From: Symbiodinium natans
Taxonomy: Eukaryota; Sar; Dinophyceae; Suessiales; Symbiodiniaceae
Reading direction: 5' to 3'
DNA: 64,000 nucleotides
Assembly: GCA_905221605.1 (NCBI GenBank)
Contig: CAJNDS010002634.1
Span: 551,001-615,000, forward strand
A program made the position numbers and the translations under genes. A model generated the notes under the pieces. It did no database searches, was not told the DNA's origin, and was given only the letters and a program-made list of their open reading frames with translations. Below, in pieces: positions 47,500 to 56,261 of this stretch. How positions within the stretch are numbered: the stretch's first letter is position 1; every line of letters begins with the position of its first letter.

Positions 47500-48083
47500 T
47501 GAAAGCGGCTTTTTGCGTGCCCGACCACGAGATGGCAGCCGTCTGGACCAAAGAGTTCATGGCAGGGTTTAGAGTTCAGGGTTCAGGGGGTGCAAACCCT
47601 AAACCCTAAACCCTAAGCGTTTGGGGGTTTTGGATTTGTCAGGGGGTTCCGGAGTCCAGTCTGGCTTCAAAACAGGGCGTCTAGAGAAAGAGTTTGGGGT
47701 CTAGGAAAGAGCCCCCACACACACAACACACTACACACGCGCAGACGCACACCCATGCCCACACACTCCGAGTTTCGACTCAGATGTTGGATCAAGGTGT
47801 TGTGGTTGAGAATCGCGGAGCTGATGAGGGTTTAGGGTTCAGGGTTTAGTGTTTAGGGTTTAGGGTTCTGGAGCTCTCTGCTTTGAGCCTGACTTCATGT
47901 TGTCTGTTTGATGTTTGGAGTTAGGGGCCTTTTGCTTGAAGGTTCATACTCGTAGGTACTTAGAAGGTGTTCCTTTTTGAGTGGCCTGCTTTTAGGGTAT
48001 AGGATCAGGAGTTTTCCACCAGCAGGCCTGCCGCCGGAAGATGTCAGACTTGCTTGCAAAGCATCGGGAGATTTTTAACCCGA
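47500..48083 (+). CDS. Exon-like segments with telomere-type donors
   Basis: About 47500-47566 reads MKAAFCVPDHEMAAVWTKEF with donor GTTTAGAG. About 47642-47692 after TTTGTCAG reads FRSPVWLQNRASRE with donor GTTTGGGG. 47784-47829 after CGACTCAG reads MLDQGVVVENRGADE with donor GTTTAGGG. About 48026-48083 after CCAGCAG reads CRRKMSDLLAKHREIFNPN. Confidence 0.5.
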
Positions 48084-48252
48084 ATTAAACCCTAAACCCA
48101 AAAGCCCTTGCCTGCCTTGTGCGAGAGTGAGCGACTAAACCCTAAAGCCATGGCTGGTGGTAGACATGCGGGTTCTGCGTCAGGGCCGGTCTATGGGCTG
48201 ATGTGATAGAGACACATGGAGGTGGCAATGGCACCAAATCAAGAACCCTACA

Positions 48253-48353
48253 AGATAGGGGTCGGAATAATTACTTATAATTGTTCTCTTATGGTCCCTT
48301 TATAAATAGACTTTAACAGCCCCCAAATATTCTGATTATTCAGGCCCTTGTAT
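48253..48353. mobile_element. Family D element, copy 5
   Basis: ATAGGGGTCGGAATAATTAC at left, TTATTCAGGCCCTTGTATT at right. Confidence 0.85.
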
Positions 48354-48365
48354 TCCTAAACCCTG

Positions 48366-48859
48366 GCGCCCGCCGAGATAGAGATCTTCAGCGTTTGGGG
48401 GCCGTCGGCGCGGTCGCTGACCTTCTTGCGGCTTCCCCAGTGGTGGCGCATGCTGTGGTTCACTTGTTTACAGGGTTTAGGGTTTAGGGTTTAGGGTTCA
48501 GGGCTGACGTGGTGCGAACGAGTTGAAAGGTGTCCTATAGGTTAGATGGCCTGGGAACCTACAAGGTAACGTTTAAACACTATAGATGGGCTGAAATCTC
48601 CTTTTCCAATTCCCTAAACCCTGTACACCCTGAACCCACCATCCGAAAAGGCTTCTGCAGGGGTTTAGCCGGACTTCTGGTTGGGGACATTCGGCTTTTT
48701 CTAATGCCTAAGTGCTTAGGGGGTAAAAAAGAAAGGAAAGGCTTAGGGGAATTCAGGTGTCAAGGTTTGTTGAGGGCTTTTCCGGGGGCGGGGGCCTTTT
48801 TCTCCTACCCCTAGATCCAGACCCCTGGGGCCACGAGTCAGAACCCTAGCCGGCTTTCG
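48366..48859 (+). CDS. Exon-like segments, partly membrane-like
   Basis: About 48366-48474 reads IEIFSVWGPSARSLTFLRLP then QWWRMLWFTCLQ, donor GTTTAGGG. 48541-48565 (LDGLGTYK) lies between CCTATAG and GTAACG. About 48661-48722 reads GLAGLLVGDIRLFLMPKCLG. 48815-48859 (IQTPGATSQNPSRLS) is 15 whole codons between CCCCTAG and GTTTGAC. Confidence 0.5.
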
Positions 48860-48997
48860 GTTTGACCTAAACCCTAAATTCTAAAGCCTGGTACGACCTT
48901 GATTTGGAAAGTGTACATCATCACTGGGTACATTAGGGCTTAGGATTTTTGAGGGTTTGGGGTTTATCGGGTTTAGGGCTTGAGGCTGCTTGTTAAG

Positions 48998-49178
48998 CTG
49001 CTTGGCGGGTGGCAAGCAATCTCGTCACTGGTACTCTTCGTTTGCGTCACCCTAAACCCTAAACCCTAAATGGTGTATCCAGGGCCTGCGTTGCGCACCA
49101 GAAATGTCTCAATCATCAATCTTGGGGTCTTTGCTTTTCTAGCTCCCTGCAAATCATTCTTAATGTCGTAAAACACAG
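48998..49178 (+). CDS. Two exon-like segments, membrane-like
   Basis: 48998-49045 is 16 whole codons between TGTTAAG and GTCACC: LLGGWQAISSLVLFVC. 49143-49178 lies between TTTTCTAG and GTTGCC and reads SLQIILNVVKH; upstream sequence is open too. Confidence 0.5.
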
Positions 49179-49465
49179 GTTGCCCTCTGGTCTGCGTAGG
49201 TACGCTCGTGTCGCTCAGGAACCTAAAGCCTAATCAATTAGCCCTTCAAATGCCCTCGGACCCCTACATACTCTGATGACTATGGTTCTATGATCCATAT
49301 CCGGTCTAGGGTTTAGGGTAATTAAATCCCTCAGGACTCTAGTTCTCCCTGTATGCTCGACTCCGTTTAGGGTTTAGGGTTTATAAGGGTACGTAAATCC
49401 CACCTCGCCCTAAACCCTAAACCCTAAACCCTAAACCCCAAACCCTAAACCCTAACGTGGGCCAG

Positions 49466-49579
49466 CTCTTCTCAGGCTCATCTGCGTCCTTTCCGGCTGT
49501 GTTCTGTGGCTCCTTTCGGCCATCAAGGTCTGCAATGTCTGGAGGCATCCCCCCGGAGAGGCACACCTGAACTTTAAGG
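49466..49579 (+). CDS. Exon-like segment with a transmembrane helix
   Basis: Follows GGGCCAG. Reads LLRLICVLSGCVLWLLSAIK then VCNVWRHPPGEAHLNFK, ending at a GTTTGGGAGGG donor. A typical inner membrane helix with basic flank. Confidence 0.5.
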
Positions 49580-49865
49580 GTTTGGGAGGGTTTCAGGGGT
49601 TTAGGGTTTAGGGTTTGGGGTTTAGGGTTTAGGGTTTAAGATATGACACAGCTTGAAGGTTGAGGGGTTTTGGGGTTGTAAAGATTTTAGGGGGCCCCAT
49701 TGCGGTATGATTTAAACGTTGGCCCTTTTAGGATCTCCATTTCGGTATCTTCCCGACAAGAGTTGAGGTTGCCAAAGGAAGCTCACAATTTTAGACCAGC
49801 TCCCGGCCGTCAAAGCCATATTATGGTGCAATCAAAACGTGCCGGCGGTTGTTTTTTCTCTGTCC

Positions 49866-50046
49866 GGTAGCGCCAGCTCAAGACAACCCGCGTGCAAACC
49901 TTAACCCCCCGGAATGGTGCCAACTGAGGGTGTGGATCTCAGGATTTACGCTTAATTTTGTATTTTGTTTGGCCTTGGCTGAATTCACTTTCTGTTGGGG
50001 GCCATCGGGCCTCGAATCAGTCTGCTTGAGGCCGAGCCCCCTAAAC
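49866..50046 (+). CDS. Exon-like segment with a membrane helix
   Basis: About 60 open codons: VAPAQDNPRANLNPPEWCQL then VWISGFTLNFVFCLALAEFT. The borders are uncertain; a TCTCAG lies inside. Confidence 0.45.
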
Positions 50047-50196
50047 AACCCCTGAATCTTGCACGACTTTCTACCCTAAACCTTAAACCCTAAACCCTAA
50101 ACCCATAAGAAGCCCAGCCCAATCAAGCTGCTTAAAGTGGTTTGGGGTGTCGACCCTTTAGACCCCTAAAGCCCGCAACATCCACGCGGGAGCCCC

Positions 50197-50326
50197 GTTC
50201 TTGGAGGTTCATCGTACTTATAAGCCAATTCAAACTGTACTTGCAACCCACTTGTAAGCCCCTTAAGTGCCCCTATTGTGATCATAAGTTGGGTTGGCTA
50301 TGTAAGTGCCCATGAACCTCCAAGTT
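50197..50326. mobile_element. Family B element
   Basis: TTCTTGGAGGTTCATCGTACTT at left, AGTGCCCATGAACCTCCAAG at right. Confidence 0.85.
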
Positions 50327-50331
50327 GGGTC

Positions 50332-50569
50332 AGCTGGGAGGCGCCCCGGATTGCACAGCTCATGCTCAGCATGCGAGCTGTGGTCGTCACTTGGTGGCCC
50401 AGTGGTACCCTTTTTCACACATTTGTTTACATGGGTTCCCTTACAAAATAGTCAACCCCAAAAAGGGTGCCCTTATTATTAATATGGTTATTGGGCTACC
50501 AAGGTCCGGGTATCCGTGATTCAGCTGGTGATCTGGGTTCTGATCACGGGACCCTGGGAAGCCCAAACC
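50332..50569 (+). CDS. Two exon-like segments, membrane-like
   Basis: About 50332-50403 reads SWEAPRIAQLMLSMRAVVVT then WWP, donor GTACCC. About 50500-50569 reads IQLVIWVLITGPWEAQ and ends at family A copy 10. A family I-like fragment (50405-50475) lies between. Confidence 0.45.
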
Positions 50570-50671
50570 TGGGATGTTCCCCCTTATACCAACAGTCCTT
50601 GATAGGGATTCTCGTACCCCTTATTGCAATATCCCTATTAAGGACTGTTAGTATAAGGGGGAACATCCCAA
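50570..50671. mobile_element. Family A element, copy 10
   Basis: TGGGATGTTCCCCCTTATAC at left, ATAAGGGGGAACATCCCAA at right; nearly intact arms of about 42 nt. Confidence 0.9.
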
Positions 50672-50837
50672 GCCCCAACATTGTTGAGCCTAGACTCGGG
50701 TCCCAGAATGAAACTCCAGGACCCCCAAAGCCCCTACATGACCCCCAAAAACAAACGCGCAGGACCCTACACCCCATGTACGCCCTATATACCCCTGTAC
50801 CCCCTATACCCCACCATACCAAACGTCGGACCCTGAC

Positions 50838-50945
50838 AGGAGCCTTTCTTGCTGAGCTGGACAGCACGCCATCTCGCCTCGACTCCTGCAAGGACTACAT
50901 CCGCTTCTTGACTTCAATGTCAAGCACCCAAGGCATCTTTGAGGC
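50838..50945 (+). CDS. Exon-like segment
   Basis: Follows CCTGACAG and reads AFLAELDSTPSRLDSCKDYI then RFLTSMSSTQG, ending near a T15 run. Confidence 0.55.
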
Positions 50946-50946
50946 C

Positions 50947-51034
50947 TTTTTTTTTTTTTTTGGGGGGGGCGGGCCGGGGGGGGGGGCTGGGGGGGGGTGG
51001 GGGCGCGGGGGGGGCGGGGGCGGGGGGGGAGGGA
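50947..51034. repeat. T-run then long G-rich tract
   Basis: T15 followed by about 70 nt that is more than 85% G. It can form several G-quadruplexes and produces spurious glycine-rich frames. Confidence 0.95.
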
Positions 51035-51128
51035 GCATGTGTCTTGCCAAAAGATAATATTGGGTGCCTGGAGGCGAGAGAAATGAAGACGCACCGGCTT
51101 GGGTTTGTTACGTTACTAATATATGTCT
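51035..51128 (+). CDS. Exon-like segment after the G-tract
   Basis: Reads VLPKDNIGCLEAREMKTHRL then GFVTLLIYVFK. Borders are uncertain. Confidence 0.4.
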
Positions 51129-51304
51129 TTAAGGGAGAGGGCGGGGATGTAACCCAAATACTCCCTAGGGCTCCCTAAGCTTCTCTAAGGTTCCCGAGGT
51201 ACTGACTCCCCATGAAGCCCCCCCTCCCTTAAGGATCCTTCCCATAATTACACGTCTGCCCTGATGCCCTGAAGACCTAACCCTAAACCCTAAACCGTGG
51301 CTCT

Positions 51305-52007
51305 GAGCCTGAGACGCTCAGGTAGAAAAACCATCTTTCAAGATGGCCTGGTCTACTTCAACTGCACCTGTCGGGACATTCAGGGGTATAGGTGCTTTCA
51401 GCAGGGCTGTTTCAGAGGGCCACGTCTGATGGGACTCGTCAGGCAGCAGAGGCCAGGTGTAGGACGTCTCAGATACGGGGTTTAGGGTTTAGGGTTTAAG
51501 GTTTAGGGTCTGAAGAAATCCCTTTGGCCACAGCGCCCTCAGGTTGGGATGTCCCCCCTTCTACTAACAGTCCTTACCCTCCTATTATAATCCCTATTAA
51601 GGACTGTTCGTATAAGGAGACCCATCCCAACCCGCAGGACTTGTATGACGGACTTCCTTGGTGGGCTTCAACATACTTCGACAGCCGCGTGGCCAATCGT
51701 GGCCCTGCCATGCCTGAGCCACAGTACCAAGCTAGGACCCAGAGTCGGCCCTTGTTCCTTTTTGGGGTGTGGTAGGTTAGCTTATAAACTTCGAAGCCCT
51801 TGGATCTCAAACCCAAAAAGGGCACCTGTGCATTCCTTGTTCCTTTTTTGGGGGGCTTTTCCACTTAGAAGCCCCTTCATCTTGAAACCAAAAAGGGTGC
51901 CCTTTGTATTCCTAGGGTCACTCTTAAGTCTAGCAAGAACTCAGACATTCGTTCTTTTGGAGTCACTGAATCGAACGCCTCTTGTGCGTTGCCCCACCAA
52001 GATTACT
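51305..52007 (+). CDS. Exon chain with telomere, family A and family I introns
   Basis: 51402-51479 (QGCFRGPRLMGLVRQQRPGV, possibly extended upstream to about 51305), 51516-51542 (KSLWPQRPQ), 51638-51730 (DLYDGLPWWASTYFDSRVAN) and 51929 to about 52007 (SSKNSDIRSFGVTESNASCA) all join in phase 0. Intron 51480-51515 is 36 nt of TTTAGGG repeat ending TCTGAAG. Intron 51543-51637 is family A copy 11. Intron 51731-51928 is a family I element with a GC donor. This is the clearest case of three intron types in a row. Confidence 0.7.
51480..51515 (+). repeat. TTTAGGG array as a 36-nt GT-AG intron
   Basis: GTTTAGGGTTTAGGG at the start, TCTGAAG at the end, whole codons on both sides. Confidence 0.65.
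51543..51637. mobile_element. Family A element, copy 11, coinciding with an intron
   Basis: TTGGGATGTCCCCCCTTCTA begins one base after the exon and makes the GT donor. The element ends CATCCCAA at 51630, and CCCGCAG follows as acceptor. Confidence 0.8.
51731..51935. mobile_element. Family I element, full copy, coinciding with an intron
   Basis: Starts GCTAGGACCCAGAGTCGGCC and ends CACTCTTAAGTCTAGC, an imperfect inverted repeat. CCAAAAAGGG and TTCCTTTTTTGGGG units are repeated inside. Confidence 0.7.
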
Positions 52008-52163
52008 GAATCATGCACTCTGGGGGATAGTAAAGGGACTTCACCCTAAATAGCTTAGTCACAGTAAGCCAGTAAGCCGGAGGGCGAGCAGACACCTGAT
52101 GCCTAACCCCTCATTGTTTAACTTTTGAAGACACATTTCATGGTTTATAGGGCTGCAATGGGA

Positions 52164-52318
52164 GTTTACGAAAGTAGGGGACCCCAATATAGACCCAAAG
52201 TGTCCGGTTTCACGTTGGCGCCCGATACTCGCTCTTCGGAGATGGTGCTGCAGAAATAGGATCCCCTTATAATAAGGACCCCCAAAACAGTACCCTAATT
52301 GCGTAAACGCCCCAAGTG
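52164..52318. mobile_element. Family J element, copy 2, with an exon-like insert
   Basis: Outer arms match 18338-18436. The middle (about 52204-52253) is extra and reads FHVGARYSLFGDGAAEIG in one frame. Either a captured exon or two adjacent elements around a host exon. Confidence 0.55.
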
Positions 52319-52351
52319 TTAATCATGTATCGCGTCACGCTGTAAGCGCAG

Positions 52352-52630
52352 CGTTCGTGGTAGGCTTTCCCGGCGTTGCCCTAAACCCTAAACCCTAAAC
52401 CCTAAACCCTAACGGGGTTATCAGCCCTCAGCCGAGACTACTTTACTCCTTCCGAGCAGCTGGTCATGAACGCGACCGTCCCAGGGTTGGCCGCGTGGAG
52501 GCCCACGAAGCACTCTTGGGTTTGGGGTTTAGGGTTTAGGGTTTAGTTTAGGGTTTAGGGTTTAGGGTTCAGGGTTTAGGGTAGTTCCGCCTGAAGTTCA
52601 AGACTTCTATTCTCTCTCCGGAGCTTTGTG
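52352..52630 (+). CDS. Exon chain with CCCTAAA and TTTAGGG introns
   Basis: 52352-52377 (VRGRLSRR), 52425-52519 (LSRDYFTPSEQLVMNATVPG then LAAWRPTKHSW) and 52597-52630 (FKTSILSPELC) join in phases 1 and 0. Intron 52378-52424 starts GCCCTAAACCCTAAA and ends GGTTATCAG. Intron 52520-52596 (77 nt) starts GTTTGGGGTTTAGGG and ends CCTGAAG. NAT may be a glycosylation site if extracellular. Confidence 0.7.
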
Positions 52631-52934
52631 GTTAGGGCCGGGAAGCCACTTGCACCCCAGACTGTAAGGATCCAAGGCTGCAACCCTACCTAATTACAGT
52701 CTAACCTATTTCCCCAAGGTACATTAGGGCATCAAGGGATTCGGGTGGACTTGAAAAAGGCCGTCCGACATGCTAGCGCAGTGTACGACCTGACACTCTC
52801 CTAAATATGGGTTTGGTGCTCAGAACGGTTTAGGGTTTGAGAAAAAAGGGTCAAGGGCTCAAAAGGGTCAATGACACCTCAGGATTTACGGTTGTTGATA
52901 ATTCCTCTTCGCGTTCTTTCGGGCATCAGTCAGG

Positions 52935-53094
52935 TTGCTGCATCGAAACATTGCGCGCAACCAAACCACAGGGGGCTCCATGCGCAGAAGCGTTTCAGCT
53001 TCTTTCATGCGAGCATTATGCCTCCACCGTCCCCACGGATATCAACAAGGAATCTTCGTGCTTTGCGTGGAGATCTACACTGGAGTTCCCTTAA
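52935..53094 (+). CDS. Exon-like segment open in several frames
   Basis: After CAGTCAG; frames read LLHRNIARNQTTGGSMRRSV or CIETLRATKPQGAPCAEAFQ. It ends at the family K element. Confidence 0.4.
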
Positions 53095-53214
53095 CCAGGA
53101 TGGGCTATTACACCCTATAATCCCTTAAAAGACCCTTTATAGGGTTCATTATGGGGATTTTATTATACCCTATAATCCCTTAAACGGCCCTTTATAGGGT
53201 TCATTATGGGGATG
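53095..53214. mobile_element. Family K element, copy 2, with a 55-bp tandem duplication
   Basis: CCAGGATGGGCTATTACACC at left as in 28728. The unit ACCCTATAATCCCTTAAA to TTCATTATGGGGAT occurs twice, at 53112 and 53167. Confidence 0.75.
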
Positions 53215-53221
53215 TGTTCAG

Positions 53222-53311
53222 CAGAAGAACTCCCTCACCCAGGGAAACGCACCGCCCATCGCCAGGACCGAGATCAAGTCGCAGTCAACAGAGCTGTTGA
53301 AGCTGAGGCAG
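53222..53311 (+). CDS. Exon-like segment, 30 whole codons
   Basis: Acceptor GTGTTCAG, donor GTCGCT. Reads QKNSLTQGNAPPIARTEIKS then QSTELLKLRQ. Confidence 0.6.
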
Positions 53312-53324
53312 GTCGCTGCGTCCT

Positions 53325-53379
53325 ACCCTAAACCCTAAACCCTAAACCCTAAACCCTAAACCCTAAACCCTAAACCCTG
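53325..53379 (-). repeat. CCCTAAA array, eight units
   Basis: About 14 nt after the donor of the exon above. Confidence 0.95.
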
Positions 53380-53548
53380 TTCATAAAAGGGTTAGCACCC
53401 CCTAAGCTGTCACTTTGTTTCGGACTCCTGGAGCCTTGCCTGCGCGTGCGCGGGTCGTGAGCATCTTTTTCAGGGTAGGTTCATAGTTCATGGGCCCTTA
53501 ATATGGTCCCTTACCTCCTCTAAAGGTTCTGATTTATGGGACCTGAAT

Positions 53549-53620
53549 TTGTACAGGGTATATGAGGGGTATATAAGGGGTCCCCTTCTAACGGCCCACA
53601 CTATGAGGTCTTGCATGGGG
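53549..53620. mobile_element. Family O fragment
   Basis: GGTATATGAGGGGTATATAA, GTCCCCTTCTAACGGCCCAC and TGAGGTCTTGCATGGGG resemble 62718-62795. Confidence 0.5.
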
Positions 53621-53951
53621 TCCTTGTCCTTTGCTGCCAGAAGGAGGCTTTGTTGGGGATTCAGCAATGTGGGTGCACATGTTACCATGAAGCTTTTCAG
53701 GGGTATTATTTCCACACTGCCCTTGATGTCTTATGGTTTTCCTATGGCACTCTTGCGGCATTGGTGTGCTGCAGCAGGGACCGCCAACAAGCTCAAGGTC
53801 TTCCAAAGGCCTTTGACACGTTGCCCTCAAGCTGATCGGGAAGTGTTTTATAGCAGCCCTAAACCCTAAACCCTAAACCCTAAACCCCCAAAGTCCTGAT
53901 GTGGGAATCAGTGGGAAGATGATGGCCAGGAGCGTGGAGCTCCTCCTAAAG
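53600..53951 (+). CDS. Exon-like segments
   Basis: About 53620-53850 is open: LSFAARRRLCWGFSNVGAHV then GFPMALLRHWCAAAGTANKL, partly apolar. It ends at GCCCTAAA, a possible GC donor. 53894-53951 after CCCCAAAG reads PDVGISGKMMARSVELLLK, donor GTGAAC. Phase between them does not match simply. Confidence 0.45.
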
Positions 53952-53987
53952 GTGAACAGCCTCCTGTCGGCTGGCTGCATTTGGCTT

Positions 53988-54100
53988 AGACTACTACTTG
54001 CTTACTTAAGAATCCCTCAAAAAAGGAAAAGATTCCTTATAAGGGCAATATACTGTAGGGATTTGTTTTTTTTTGGGGGGGGGGGGGGGGTATAGGGAAG
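53988..54100. mobile_element. Family E element, copy 4
   Basis: CTACTACTTGCTTACTTAAG at left; T-run to G-run right arm; the right end is worn. Confidence 0.65.
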
Positions 54101-54149
54101 GCCACTTCAGGGGATTTGGGGCTTGGAAATTGTAGGCCGCATGAAGTAG

Positions 54150-54442
54150 GGTGGCACGCAGCCGCAAAGTGGCGTGTGTGTGTCTGGCATGTTCTCCGGC
54201 ATGTGGACCTTCCCCGCGCAAGCTGTCAGAGCATTTTCCGACAGTTCAGGACTTCGTGCCACCTTACTTGAAGGTTCATGACTCGTTATCAGTTGGGTCA
54301 TAAGTACTCTCAACAAGGTTAGAAGCATAGTTACCCTACGTATCACCCCACTTGTAATTACCCATGAACCTCCAAGCATAGTTCTGTCAAGCCAGCATGC
54401 CCCGGCGGAGCATTGTTTATGGTTTGGGTGGCAGAGTCAACC
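54150..54442 (+). CDS. Two exon-like segments around a family C element
   Basis: About 54150-54262 reads WHAAAKWRVCVWHVLRHVDL then PRASCQSIFRQFRTSCH. About 54381-54442 reads PACPGGALFMVWVAEST. Confidence 0.45.
54264..54378. mobile_element. Family C element, copy 3
   Basis: TTACTTGAAGGTTCATGACT at left, TTACCCATGAACCTCCAAG at right. Confidence 0.8.
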
Positions 54443-54677
54443 CTACTTGGAGGTTCATGTTACTTAATAACCCAATACTAGCTGCACTTATAACCTAAAT
54501 ATAGCCATATTGGGGCACTTAAGGGGCTTATGAGTGGGTTACAAGTACAGTGATCCATGGGGTATTAAGTACCCTAAACCCTAAACCCTAAACCCTAAAC
54601 CCTAAACCCTAAACCCTAAACCCTAAACCCTAAACCCTAAACCCTAAACCCTAAACCCTACAATCCCTGAACCTCCA
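54443..54677. mobile_element. Family B element with a CCCTAAA array inside its right arm
   Basis: Left arm and core are intact up to ATTAAGTACC. A 14-unit CCCTAAA array (54571-54666) follows, then the arm resumes with TGAACCTCCA at 54668. Confidence 0.85.
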
Positions 54678-54684
54678 CATAAAG

Positions 54685-54792
54685 CGCAAGGCACGACATC
54701 CTCAAGCGCCTGACCTTTGCCTTGGGCTCTACCTCCATTGGGCTGATGATCGTTGCAGCCATGCCTCCAAGCTCTATCTTGGAGAAGCAGCG
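54685..54792 (+). CDS. Exon-like segment with a membrane helix
   Basis: Acceptor CACATAAAG (in the element's flank), donor GTTTAGGG. Reads HDILKRLTFALGSTSIGLMI then VAAMPPSSILEKQ. Confidence 0.55.
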
Positions 54793-54868
54793 GTTTAGGG
54801 TTTAGGGTTTAGGGTTTAGGGTTTAGGGTTTAGGGTTTAGGCCCCCCCCCCCCCCCCCCCCAAAAAAA
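54793..54868 (+). repeat. TTTAGGG array followed by a C20-A8 run
   Basis: Seven heptamers begin at the donor GT; then 20 C and 8 A. Confidence 0.95.
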
Positions 54869-54976
54869 ATCCCTACTTGCTTTAAGGCGGGGGAGGGGGC
54901 GGGGGAGGGGGGGGGGAAGGTGAGGACCTTCCTATCACTACAAGAAAGGGTCCCTAAGTCTCGGCGAGTCTTATAG

Positions 54977-55206
54977 ACTCGAGCAGTGCCCTTTGCCATG
55001 TAAGTAGGAGGTTTGTGCCTTCCCTTTTTCACCTTTTAGCTTTCAATTCTTTGAAATGCCCTATGCCCTGAACCCAAAACCAGCATGCTGTTTCCTTTGG
55101 CATGTTATGCACTTTCTAGCCTAAGCCCCAAAACCCCGCAACCAAAACGCCCTGGGAAGCACTGAAGCAGAAAGAGCCGCTTGCGTCTCTCCACTACCAA
55201 GAGGCC
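54977..55206 (+). CDS. Two exon-like segments
   Basis: 54977-54999 (LEQCPLP) lies between TCTTATAG and GTAAGTAGG. About 55140-55198 reads ATKTPWEALKQKEPLASLHY with a possible GC donor. Confidence 0.5.
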
Positions 55207-55604
55207 TTATTATCATGACCCTTCCAAAACGCCGTGAAGCCCTGAACCCGTGTCGCCCCTAAACCCTAAAATCCTTCTAGCCCCTAAGCCCTAAACTCTA
55301 CAACCGCTATAGCCCCTCAACCCTAAACTCTAGAACCCTTAAAGCGCCCAAACCCTAAGCAAGACAAGCCTTATAGTATCTAAACCCTAAACTCTGACCC
55401 CTTACCCTCGCTCTCTTTTCTTTTTGTCCTCTTTCCTCTCCCACTCTCCTCTTTCCCTGACGGAATGGACTGAGAGGTTCCCTTCTCGGCGGAGAATGGA
55501 AGAAGTGTATTTCATAATCATAATATTCAATGTTTTGTAAGAGGTGGAAAGCCTCCTCCTTCCGAAAGGAGACAGCTTATCTTTTCGCAGTATCAACGCG
55601 AATC
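55207..55604. other. Stretch without a firm exon
   Basis: Degenerate CCCTAAA units to 55400, then TCTCTTTTC-type pyrimidine-rich sequence and mixed DNA. Confidence 0.5.
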
Positions 55605-55990
55605 TTTGAAACACTTGAAGCACTTGAAACGGTTTTGTGTAGGGAGGTGGAACTTGCCCGACCCACTTGAACAGAAATGCTTGACAGGGTTTCTCTGGAC
55701 AGAAAAGTGTTTCAAGTGTTTCAAGTGTTTTAATGGGTTGGGGGAAACCCACTGGCCCCAGAGAAAACCGTTTCAAGTGTTTCAAGGGTTTTTGAAACAC
55801 TTGAAACGAAATTGTGGGGGGAGGTGGGAATTCCCCGACCCATTAAAACACTTGAAACACTTGAAACGGTTTTCTCTAGGGAGGAAACCGTTTCAAGTGT
55901 TTCAAGTGGAACGGTTTTCTCTGGAGAGAGAACCGTTTCAGGGTGTTTCACGGGAATTGAAACATTTGAAACACTTGAAACGGTTTTCGC
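55605..55990. repeat. Cluster of inverted TTGAAACACTTGAAAC repeats
   Basis: At least a dozen copies of a 9-mer like CACTTGAAA occur in both orientations, often flanked by CGGTTTTC or GAAAACCG, with spacers such as GGGAGGTGGAACTTGCCCGA and its mirror. The block can fold into several long hairpins. Confidence 0.9.
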
Positions 55991-56261
55991 TGCAAATGCA
56001 ACACAGAGAGTTACTCACATAGACCCAAAGGTCCTACGTACATAGCCCCTATACACTCTCAAGCCCTTCTAGCCGCCCCCAAACCCTACAACCTTTACAG
56101 CTGCAAAAGCCTGAACTCTGAAACCCTTATGGCCCCCAACCCTAAGCCCTAAACCCCGAACCCGTGCGCGAGTGCTGGGCGGGTGGCAAACAAACCGCCT
56201 AAACCCAAAAGCCCCCAACCCTAAACCCTAAACCCTAAACCCTAAAAAGAAGAGCCCTCAG
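55991..56261. other. Degenerate CCCTAAA-rich stretch
   Basis: Scattered CCCTAAA-like units; no exon seen. Confidence 0.5.

Noticed and set aside
50467-51178. Glycine-rich frame over the G tract
   Set aside because: It is produced by poly-G; only the parts before and after look protein-like.
55402-56045. Open frames rich in KCFKCF, ETLETV or KHLKHLKRF on both strands
   Set aside because: They are translations of the bidirectional TTGAAACACTTGAAAC repeat cluster.
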